This document shows, one piece after another, positions 28,578-36,807 of a stretch of 64,000 nucleotides of DNA. The translations under genes were made by a program, and so were the position numbers. The notes beneath the pieces are model-generated. The model did not search any database. It saw only the letters and a program-made list of their open reading frames with translations, and was not told where the DNA came from. Within the stretch, counting starts at the first letter, position 1; each line of letters opens with the position of its first letter. Source of the stretch: Marivirga harenae (GTDB lineage Bacteria > Bacteroidota > Bacteroidia > Cytophagales > Cyclobacteriaceae); contig NZ_CP130565.1 in assembly GCF_030534335.1 (NCBI RefSeq), forward strand, positions 1,819,501-1,883,500. The letters are read 5' to 3'.

Positions 28578-29924
28578 ATGAAAACCATTCTGATTGTCAA
28601 TGCAAATATAGTAAATGAAGGGCGAATTCAGCAGCTAGATGTGCTGATGAAAAATGGACGCTTTGAAAAAATTGCATCCAGCATTAATGCTGAGGAGGCT
28701 GATGAAGTAATTGACGCCAAAGGAAAATATCTTTTACCCGGCTTAATTGATGATCAAGTGCATTTTCGTGAACCAGGCTTAACGCACAAAGCGAATATTT
28801 ATACAGAGTCAAGAGCAGCTGTTGCAGGAGGAATTACTTCCTTTATGGAAATGCCCAACACCGTACCCAATGCTTTGACTCAGGAATTATTGGAAGATAA
28901 ATATCAGATTGCTGCTAAGAATTCTATTGCTAATTATTCTTTCTTCATGGGGGCAAGCAACGATAACATAGAGGAAGTATTGAAAACGGACCCGCGAAAA
29001 GTCTGTGGCGTAAAAGTGTTCATGGGTAGTTCAACAGGCAATATGTTGGTAGATAATGAAGATACGCTCAATAATATTTTCTCCAAGGTGCCTATGTTGA
29101 TTGCCACCCATTGTGAGGACGAAGCGACAATCAGAGCCAATACAGCAGCAGCAAAAGCAAAATATGGTGAAGATGTACCCATCGAAATGCATCCTATTAT
29201 TAGATCTGAGGAGGCTTGCTATCTATCTTCTTCCTTAGCTGTAAAATTAGCGAAAGAGCACGGTTCGAGATTACATGTACTTCATATTTCAACAGGAAAA
29301 GAAACAGAACTCTTTGATAATTCAATTCCACTAGAAAAGAAGAAGATCACAGCAGAAGCTTGTGTTCATCATCTTTGGTTTAGTGATGAGGATTATAGAG
29401 AAAAAGGAACCTTGATAAAATGGAATCCAGCTGTGAAAACGGCTAGTGATAGAGCAACTATATTTCAAGCACTTTTAGATGATAAAATTGATGTGCTAGC
29501 TACCGATCATGCTCCACATACATTGGAAGAGAAGCAAAACAAATATTTCTCAGCACCATCCGGTGGACCATTAGTTCAGCATAATTTAATGGCACTTTTA
29601 GATTTTCATAAGCAAGGAAAGATATCTTTAGAGAAGATTGTTGAAAAAGCTTCTCATAATGTAGCCACTTTATTCAGAATAGAAGAAAGAGGCTATATCC
29701 GAGAAGGCTACCATGCCGATTGTGTTTTGGTGGATTTAGAAAAGGAATATACGGTAACCAAAAATAATATTTTAGCCAAATGTGGCTGGTCTCCTTTTGA
29801 AGGGCATACTTTTCCTTCGTCTGTTCATAGCACTTTTGTAAATGGGAATAAAGTTTATGAGAATGGTGGGGTAATTGAAGCAGGAGTGGGAGAGAGGATG
29901 TTGTTTAAAACCAATGGAATTTAA
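28578..29924 (+). CDS. pyrC: Dihydroorotase
   Basis: This enzyme closes carbamoyl aspartate to dihydroorotate, the third step of pyrimidine synthesis. The 448-residue length and motif pattern match the class I dihydroorotase/amidohydrolase type. Zinc ligands are in DDQVHFREPG (about residue 60). The region following VCGVKVFMGS contributes the bridging Lys, ATHCEDE and HVLHIST supply His ligands, and ATDHAPHT contains the catalytic Asp. The C-terminal beta-sandwich is complete. It is divergent from the helicase gene. A toxin-antitoxin pair follows on the same strand after 39 bases, without a clear terminator. Confidence 0.94.
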   Translation: MKTILIVNANIVNEGRIQQLDVLMKNGRFEKIASSINAEEADEVIDAKGKYLLPGLIDDQVHFREPGLTHKANIYTESRAAVAGGITSFMEMPNTVPNALTQELLEDKYQIAAKNSIANYSFFMGASNDNIEEVLKTDPRKVCGVKVFMGSSTGNMLVDNEDTLNNIFSKVPMLIATHCEDEATIRANTAAAKAKYGEDVPIEMHPIIRSEEACYLSSSLAVKLAKEHGSRLHVLHISTGKETELFDNSIPLEKKKITAEACVHHLWFSDEDYREKGTLIKWNPAVKTASDRATIFQALLDDKIDVLATDHAPHTLEEKQNKYFSAPSGGPLVQHNLMALLDFHKQGKISLEKIVEKASHNVATLFRIEERGYIREGYHADCVLVDLEKEYTVTKNNILAKCGWSPFEGHTFPSSVHSTFVNGNKVYENGGVIEAGVGERMLFKTNGI

Positions 29925-29963
29925 TTTATTTGATTTGAGTTTTATAAATGATAACTTGAAAGT

Positions 29964-30200
29964 ATGAAGAATACCACAAAAGAGGATTTAAAACGAGATC
30001 TGATAAGCTGGATTAATGGCCAAGAAAATGATGCCATATTGCGTCAAATTGAGGATATAAAAAGATACTCAGATAAGGATTTTTGGGCGGATTTATCTGA
30101 AGCCGAAAAAGAGTATATTAGGTTGGGACGAGAAGATGCTAAAAAAGGAAACTTAATTTCTCAATCGGAAGCAAAAAGGCGCTATGGAAAATGGCTATAA
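29964..30200 (+). CDS. Antitoxin of a RelE/ParE-type module
   Basis: This is a 78-residue acidic and basic helical protein (KEDLKRDLISWINGQENDAI ... SEAKRRYGKWL) with the size and composition of antitoxins that precede ParE/RelE toxins in Bacteroidota. It overlaps the toxin gene by 17 bases, the usual coupled arrangement. The C-terminal part (residues about 55-78) would wrap the toxin. It appears intact, whereas the toxin reading frame is interrupted. An intact antitoxin beside a broken toxin is the expected survivable combination. Confidence 0.78.
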   Translation: MKNTTKEDLKRDLISWINGQENDAILRQIEDIKRYSDKDFWADLSEAEKEYIRLGREDAKKGNLISQSEAKRRYGKWL

Positions 30201-30495
30201 GGTCTTATGGACTGAAAAAGCATTAAGTGAATTAGAAGAGATTTCAAATTATTTAAAAAATAGATGGCCTGAGGTAGTTACTGTTAACTTGAAGAAAGCC
30301 ATTGACTTCACAATTAATCTCATTGAAGAAAATCCCAAGTTATATCCCAAATCTGTAAAAGAGAATATTCACAAAGCTGTTATCCTAAAATATAATAGTC
30401 TTTATTAAGAGATAGATGAAGACGAAAAATCTGTTATTATTTTATCCTTCTTCAATAATTATAAAAATGCAGTAGATAGAGAACTGGGATTATAA
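30184..30495 (+). pseudogene. RelE/ParE-type toxin with an in-frame stop
   Basis: The frame opens at 30184 (ENGYKVLWTEKALSELEEIS, the ParE/RelE start helix) and reaches TAA at 30406-30408 after 74 codons. In the same frame it then continues without a gap as EIDEDEKSVIILSFFNNYKN and onward to a TAA at 30493. Read through, the product would be 103 codons with one stop at position 75, right where a Tyr is common before the last strands. The lost tail carries strands and catalytic-side residues of the family. The simplest reading is a single TAT or TAC to TAA change. The truncated 74-residue form may still be made but is unlikely to be active. Confidence 0.78.
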
Positions 30496-30520
30496 TCTTA
30501 ATGAAACTAAATAGCTTTTT

Positions 30521-31102
30521 ATGAAAAGAATTACAGTATTCTGTGGATCAAGCGCAGGTAAAAATGGAAAATACAGTGAGCAAGCTTTTCAATTGGGAAA
30601 GATTTTAGCTCAAAAAAATATTGGAGTGGTATACGGAGGTGCTAAAATTGGCTTGATGGGTGCAGTAGCGGATGGCGCTTTATCAGAAAATGGCGAAGTA
30701 ATTGGTGTTATTCCCGATTTCTTGCAAACCAAGGAAGTAGCACATACTGAATTATCTGAGATGATAGTGGTCGAATCCATGCATGAGCGAAAACTCAAAA
30801 TGCATGATTTGGCAGATGGATTTATTGCCTTACCTGGCGGTTTTGGCACTATGGAAGAGCTTTTTGAAATTCTGACCTGGGGACAATTAGGTTTGCACCA
30901 AAAGCCTGTCGGGTTACTGAATGTGGAGGGTTTTTACGATCCTCTTTTGCAAATGCTTTCTCAAATGACAGAGCAAAACTTATTAAAGGAGATAAACCGT
31001 AAGATGTTGTTAAGTGATGACGAAATTTCTACTCTGTTATATAAGATGGAAAAATATCAAGCTCCTGAAACGCCAAAATGGATTCGTAAAACGGAGACTT
31101 GA
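30521..31102 (+). CDS. LOG-family nucleotide phosphoribohydrolase
   Basis: This is a 193-residue cytoplasmic Rossmann-fold protein of the LOG (YvdD, TIGR00730) family. It contains the signature PGGFGTMEE near residue 105, the VYGGAKIGLMG strand-turn near 36 and a conserved ESMHERK segment. Characterised members release the base from cytokinin-type or other nucleoside 5'-monophosphates, with substrate choice varying between members. The gene follows the broken toxin by 25 bases. The 245 bases after it hold no gene, only a small GCAGCAA/TTGCTGC hairpin at 31186-31206. Confidence 0.9.
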   Translation: MKRITVFCGSSAGKNGKYSEQAFQLGKILAQKNIGVVYGGAKIGLMGAVADGALSENGEVIGVIPDFLQTKEVAHTELSEMIVVESMHERKLKMHDLADGFIALPGGFGTMEELFEILTWGQLGLHQKPVGLLNVEGFYDPLLQMLSQMTEQNLLKEINRKMLLSDDEISTLLYKMEKYQAPETPKWIRKTET

Positions 31103-31347
31103 AATTAATAAGTATGTCAACACTTATTATTCCTCTCTTTAGGCTTTTTGGTGCTTCAGTTTAATACTATTCTGTACTTTGAACGGCAGCAATTGGGCGT
31201 TGCTGCTAAAAGAATACTAATATTAAATTTTTAAAGACTCTCTTTTTAGTGCTGGCAGCAAATCCAAATAAATCCATTTGTATGTTCTTTTGTTTAAATC
31301 ATTTTACCTAGTTTTAAGCGTCAATTTTTAAAGAACAATTTTAGCAT

Positions 31348-34300
31348 ATGAATTTTTCACTCCCCTTCAAGCAAATCGCTTACAGTTTCCTTATTGCTTT
31401 ATTATCGTTTTCATGTAGCAAAAAAACTGAAAACAGCACAGAAGTACCCAAAATCCAATTTTCCGAGGAAATTGCGAAAGAGGTGAGTTTTGTAACAAAT
31501 GGTGAAGTCCATTTTGATGATCAAATACAGGTGATTTTTAACAATCCCGTGATTGAGGAAAATGAAGTTGATAGCAGCCCCGAGGATGTTTTTAGTTTCA
31601 GCCACTCATTAGATGGGAAAGCTGTCTGGGTTAGTACTAGCGTACTAAAGTTTATTCCAAAGGAGGATTTACCCATGAGGGAGAAAATTGAAGGCCAGCT
31701 TGATTTGCAAAAGCTTTCCTCAAATTTTAAGGAGAAAAATCTAGAGAATTTAAGTTTTAATTTATTGATCTTAGGCAGGGAAATCAGCAGTTTCACAGGG
31801 GACTTAGATCTAGTTGACAGAAATAATCCTAAAAAAGTGTTGTATAGCGGTGGTCTGTCATTTACTGAGAAGACATCGCTAGAGGCTGTAGAGATGGCTA
31901 CAGAGATTGAAGGAGGTGATATCCAATTGAACTGGAGTAAATTAGATGACAAGAATTTCAAATTTACCTCAACTGCAATAAACAGAACTGATAGAGAGCA
32001 GGAATTCAGTTTTAAAATTGATAAAAAGACCCTCAATATTTCAAACGGTTATTCGGAAGTTTTCAATATAGCTCCGATAACACAAATGAAAATGACAAAA
32101 TTGTCAGCAGATGAGAGTGGTAAAAAACCAAGGTTGCGCTTAACTTTTTCTGATGACTTGGATGTGGATCAAGATATAACAGGTCTAGTGAGCATCTCAC
32201 CTAATGTGAAAATATCACCTAAAAAACTGGGGAAAGCAGTAATCCTAGATGGAGAATTTAAGTTTGGTGAAAGTTATTCTGTTACCATTGAAAAGGGGAT
32301 TCGAAGTAAGTGGGGAACCAAAACAGAGAATATAAAGACAGAAGAAATTAGCCTGTCTAATATTCAGCCTCAGATTGAATTTGGATCAAATGGAATCATC
32401 TTACCCTCATCAAACCAAAGTAAAATTCAGTTTTATACCTCAAATCTGCAACGTGTTCATCTTGAAGTTAAAAAGCTGTACACAAATCAAATTGGTCAGT
32501 TCCTGAAAGCAGAACAACTCAAGAGTGAAAAAACTAGGAATAAAGCTTTTAATAATGATTATTCAAGTACTGTGGGTGTCATTGTAAAAAATCAAACGAT
32601 TGAACTGAAGGATAAAAAGAATGAATGGGTATTAAATGAATTTGACTTATCCGATTTATTTTCAACTTATCAGCATGGTGTGTTTTTAGTACGAGTTAAT
32701 TTTACTCCTTCCGATGTGAGCATTCCAATTGAAGGAGATAAATTGAATCATATTCAGGAAAAAGGTCAGATATACAAACCTTTGTTTATAAGTGATTTAG
32801 GGATCACGGTAAAAAGTACATCTAGTGGCTTGGATATTTTTGCCACTGATTTGGTTACTGCTGAGCCAGCTTCAGGTGTGGATATTAAGTTATTGGATTA
32901 TAATGGCAACGTAGATTATACATTCACTACTGGCTCTGATGGGCATGTCCATTCTAACAGGAGCTATTTTTATTATTTGTTAGCAGAAAAAAGCAATCAA
33001 ATTACTGCCCTGAAAAAGAATGAAATGCAGTGGAGCACATCAGGATTTGATGTAGGAGGTAGTTATTCAAATAGAGATAGAACCAAAGCATTTATATATA
33101 CGGAAAGAGGGGTTTATCGTCCGGGAGATTCCGTTCATGTTAGTGCAATAGTCAGAAATTCCAATAATACATTCCCTAGAAGTAATAAAGCAACGATCAC
33201 TGTTCGTGATCCTGAGTATAAAATTATTCATGAGGCTACCAATCCTAGATCTACAGATGGACTTTTTGTTTTTGCTTTTCAAACGGAAGCTAATGCTCCT
33301 ACTGGCAATTACACCATAAGAATCAATGCTGGAGGTTCGTCATTTAGTGAAAACTTAAAGATTGAAACAGTGGTTGCGGAGAAATTAAAAGTGATGGTTA
33401 AGCCTGAAAAAAGCACTTTTAGCTGGACAGATAAGACCTTGGATTATGATATAGAATCTCGTTATTTATTCGGAACCCCAGCTTCTAATCTTAAGACTGA
33501 AGTTAGTGTCGAAATTCTTCCTTGGGAGATCAATTTCCCAAAGTATAAAGACTTCAATTTCAGCAGAGCGGACGTTGAGTTTAAACCGCTAAGCCAGAAT
33601 GTTTTAAAATCTCAATTAGATGAGGAGGGCATGCTCAGCAGTAGTTGGGTGATTCCGGAATTAGGAACTATCCCATCAGCTTTAAAAGCAAAGTTGGTGG
33701 CAAAGGTTTTTGAAACGGGTGGTCAGCCAAATGAAAATTATAATGTTGTTGAACTCCATCGGTATCCGAATTATGTGGGATTAAAAGACCCTAGCGGTTA
33801 TCATTATTATAAAACAAGCGAGGAGGTTAGATTCCCTGTTGTCTTATTAGATGAGAATGGTAATAAAATGAGTGGGAAATCCCTTCAATACAAAATTTAC
33901 AGGAACGACAGCAGATGGTGGTACCAATATAATAATAGAAGAAATTACCAGCTAAAATATAAGGAAGACAGTCAGACTTATCTGGAAACAGAAGGGAAAA
34001 TCACTACTTCGCAAAATATGGATTATATCAGTTTTAGTCCCCAAGAAAGCGGAGAGTATTTGATAGAAGTAAGTGATGGTGGAAACGGACATGTTAGCTC
34101 TTCATTTTTTAGTGCATACCGATATGGGAGTGTTCCTGGCGGAGATTTAAATGAAGGCAATTTAGCTTTGAAGGCAGATAAAGAAAAATATGCACCTTAT
34201 GAAACTGCCAAAATAAAATTACCTAATCCTAAATCAGGAAGGGTCTTGGTTACCTTAGAGCAAGGAGATGACATGATAGATTGGTTTTGGGTAAACCCTT

Positions 34301-36807
34301 CTGATGAGTCGTCAGATGAATTGATTCTCGATATTCCTATCAAGAAAAATATGGTTCCTAATGTCTATGCAACTGTATCCGTGATTCAACGGCACGAGCA
34401 GACTCAAAATGACAGGCCCATCAGAATGTTCGGAATTATTCCAATTATGGTGGAAGACCCAGATACTAAAATTGGATACAATATCAATTTGGCTCAAAAT
34501 CTAGTGCCAAATGAAGATTTCGAGGTGAATATTAATACCACTAATGGCAAAAAGTCACAGTTTACCATTGCTGTAGTAGATGAAGGACTACTAAGTCTAA
34601 CCCAATTTAGGACACCTAATCCTTGGGTATCATTCTATAAAAAAATTGGTCTACAGGTAAGTACCTATGATGTGTTTTCTCATATAATCAGTGCCAATAA
34701 AAATGATGTATTTCAAACTTTTTCTATTGGGGGTGGGCTAGAAATGGACTACCGAGAATCACAAACAGACCTCAATGATGATACGAAAAGATTCAAGCCG
34801 GTTAGTATGTTTAAAGGGCCATTTATGACTGATGCGAATGGGAATGCTAGCGTGAAATTCCATATGCCTAATTATAATGGCGCAGTGAGAGTCATGGTAG
34901 TAGGAACTCAGAATGGAAGTTATGGACATGCCGACAAAACGGTGCCTGTGAAATCGGATATTATTATGCAACCGACCATTCCGAGGATTTTAAAACCAGG
35001 GGATGAATTCACTTTGCCTGTTGCACTGTTCAAGGTAAATGAAAGTGTTAAAACGGCTAAGTTTGATTTGAAAATTGAGGGACCTTTAGAAATAATTGGT
35101 GCTGTCTCCAAAACTGTTGACTTTAGCAAGCAAGACGATACGCAAATCAAATTTAAGGTAAGAGTAAAAGAGGCTGTGGGTCAAGCCAAAATTAGAATCG
35201 AGGGCGTTTCAGGAAATATTAAAGTTGAAAACGAGACTGATATTGCCATTACACCTTCTGCAACAAGGGTTTATGATAAGAATACAGTAGATGTTAATGT
35301 TGGTAAAAGCATTGATATGAAAGTTCCCAAAATAGGTATTGAGGGTACTAACTATGCTACATTAGATATCAACATATTTCCTAATATGGATTTTGAGCAT
35401 CGATTGAAATGGTTGATCCGTTATCCCTATGGTTGCATAGAACAAACAGTATCTTCTGTTTTCCCTCAATTATATCTGAAGAAAATGGGCTATTTTGACA
35501 AGGAAGAGTTCAGTGAGATTGATGAGAACATCAATGAAGGTATAAACCGTTTACAACAATTCTTGCTTAGTGATGGTAGTTTTTCCTATTGGCCAGGAAG
35601 CAGCAAAGCTTCAGAATGGGGTACCAATTATGCAACGCACTACCTGATCGAAGCCAAAAATCTAGGATATTCAGTCCCTGATTTTATGTATGATGGTGCC
35701 ATTGATGGATTAAGTAGACAATCGAGTCGTAGGAGAGGGAAGTTAAGTACTAGGGTGAACAGAGTATTTATCCTCAGCTTGGCGGATAAAAGGCCAATCT
35801 CAGAGATGAATTTGTTAATGGAGAATGAACTTTCCAAAATGAATAATGCTGAAAGATGGATGTTAGCCGCAGCTTATCATCTTTCAGGTGTAGAGAATGT
35901 TAAAGAAAATATACTATCAGAGGCAAGCACAGAAACAACGGAATATGAAGCCTTCTCTTATAATTTTGGGTCTAAATATCGTGATGATGCTATAATTTTA
36001 TATTGTGCCACTTTGATGGAGGATATGGAAACAGCAGAATTAATGGCCAAGCAGGTAGCAAAAGGATTATCTTCGAAAGACTATTTAAGCACCCAGAGTT
36101 CCGGTTATATGTTATTGGCCTTAGGACATTACTTTGATAAAGCAGATATCGACTTGAGTGCTGGAAAGGTAATTAAAGGCGAAATTAAACTTTCTGATGG
36201 CAGCACAGTAGAATTCAATGAAAATGGAAGGTTTAGAATGCCAGTAAAAAATAATTTCAGTCAAAACCTCAGCATTAGTTTGAGCGATGATTCCAATGTC
36301 GATAAAGTTTATGCCGCCCTTTCCTGGACAGGTGTCCCACTAAAGGATGAAGCTCCCAAGGAAGAGAAAAATCTCTCATTAGAGGTGGATTATTACGATG
36401 ACGAAGGAAGAATGATAAATCCAGAAAGCACTAAGCAAGGCCAAACTTTTTATGCTAGATTCAGAGTCAAAAACACTAGTCCGGCTAGCAGAGCTTCTGA
36501 AATTGCATTAGTTCAAATCTTGCCTTCCGGTTGGCAAATTGATAATACCCGATTAAAAGGATCAGTGGCTCCTGAATGGATGAATAAATGGAATATTAAC
36601 AAAGAGGATTATGTTGATATTAGAGATGACAGAGCCATGTGGTTTTTTGATCTAGTGGGGAATACGGAATATGATTTCGTAATGAAGTTAAATGCAGTTT
36701 CAGCAGGGGAATATCAACTTCCGGCAACCATCGTAGAGGCAATGTATAACCCAGATTATAAAGCCAGAAATACAAGTAAAAAGGTTTATGTTGAAAGCAT
36801 GGATTAA
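31348..36807 (+). CDS. Bacterial alpha-2-macroglobulin lipoprotein
   Basis: This is a 1819-residue periplasmic protease trap. The signal peptide ends in a lipobox (LLSFSC, Cys23). A long series of macroglobulin-like beta domains follows. The bait-region side includes ERGVYRPGDSVHVSA (about residue 590), a conserved MG-domain motif. The thioester motif is present as YGCIEQ with Cys1363, so the covalent trapping chemistry appears intact, followed by an alpha/alpha toroid and a receptor-like C-terminal domain. The last 20 bases overlap the pbpC gene. This pairing is also found in E. coli (yfhM-pbpC). It is thought to protect the envelope when an outside protease breaches it, with PBP1C repairing the wall. 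Confidence 0.93.
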   Translation: MNFSLPFKQIAYSFLIALLSFSCSKKTENSTEVPKIQFSEEIAKEVSFVTNGEVHFDDQIQVIFNNPVIEENEVDSSPEDVFSFSHSLDGKAVWVSTSVLKFIPKEDLPMREKIEGQLDLQKLSSNFKEKNLENLSFNLLILGREISSFTGDLDLVDRNNPKKVLYSGGLSFTEKTSLEAVEMATEIEGGDIQLNWSKLDDKNFKFTSTAINRTDREQEFSFKIDKKTLNISNGYSEVFNIAPITQMKMTKLSADESGKKPRLRLTFSDDLDVDQDITGLVSISPNVKISPKKLGKAVILDGEFKFGESYSVTIEKGIRSKWGTKTENIKTEEISLSNIQPQIEFGSNGIILPSSNQSKIQFYTSNLQRVHLEVKKLYTNQIGQFLKAEQLKSEKTRNKAFNNDYSSTVGVIVKNQTIELKDKKNEWVLNEFDLSDLFSTYQHGVFLVRVNFTPSDVSIPIEGDKLNHIQEKGQIYKPLFISDLGITVKSTSSGLDIFATDLVTAEPASGVDIKLLDYNGNVDYTFTTGSDGHVHSNRSYFYYLLAEKSNQITALKKNEMQWSTSGFDVGGSYSNRDRTKAFIYTERGVYRPGDSVHVSAIVRNSNNTFPRSNKATITVRDPEYKIIHEATNPRSTDGLFVFAFQTEANAPTGNYTIRINAGGSSFSENLKIETVVAEKLKVMVKPEKSTFSWTDKTLDYDIESRYLFGTPASNLKTEVSVEILPWEINFPKYKDFNFSRADVEFKPLSQNVLKSQLDEEGMLSSSWVIPELGTIPSALKAKLVAKVFETGGQPNENYNVVELHRYPNYVGLKDPSGYHYYKTSEEVRFPVVLLDENGNKMSGKSLQYKIYRNDSRWWYQYNNRRNYQLKYKEDSQTYLETEGKITTSQNMDYISFSPQESGEYLIEVSDGGNGHVSSSFFSAYRYGSVPGGDLNEGNLALKADKEKYAPYETAKIKLPNPKSGRVLVTLEQGDDMIDWFWVNPSDESSDELILDIPIKKNMVPNVYATVSVIQRHEQTQNDRPIRMFGIIPIMVEDPDTKIGYNINLAQNLVPNEDFEVNINTTNGKKSQFTIAVVDEGLLSLTQFRTPNPWVSFYKKIGLQVSTYDVFSHIISANKNDVFQTFSIGGGLEMDYRESQTDLNDDTKRFKPVSMFKGPFMTDANGNASVKFHMPNYNGAVRVMVVGTQNGSYGHADKTVPVKSDIIMQPTIPRILKPGDEFTLPVALFKVNESVKTAKFDLKIEGPLEIIGAVSKTVDFSKQDDTQIKFKVRVKEAVGQAKIRIEGVSGNIKVENETDIAITPSATRVYDKNTVDVNVGKSIDMKVPKIGIEGTNYATLDINIFPNMDFEHRLKWLIRYPYGCIEQTVSSVFPQLYLKKMGYFDKEEFSEIDENINEGINRLQQFLLSDGSFSYWPGSSKASEWGTNYATHYLIEAKNLGYSVPDFMYDGAIDGLSRQSSRRRGKLSTRVNRVFILSLADKRPISEMNLLMENELSKMNNAERWMLAAAYHLSGVENVKENILSEASTETTEYEAFSYNFGSKYRDDAIILYCATLMEDMETAELMAKQVAKGLSSKDYLSTQSSGYMLLALGHYFDKADIDLSAGKVIKGEIKLSDGSTVEFNENGRFRMPVKNNFSQNLSISLSDDSNVDKVYAALSWTGVPLKDEAPKEEKNLSLEVDYYDDEGRMINPESTKQGQTFYARFRVKNTSPASRASEIALVQILPSGWQIDNTRLKGSVAPEWMNKWNINKEDYVDIRDDRAMWFFDLVGNTEYDFVMKLNAVSAGEYQLPATIVEAMYNPDYKARNTSKKVYVESMD

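Noticed and set aside
31521-32036. 171-codon open frame on the minus strand
   Set aside because: It is antisense to the alpha-2-macroglobulin gene, whose frame is intact and conserved. The low-complexity Ser/Leu/Phe content is typical of a shadow frame.
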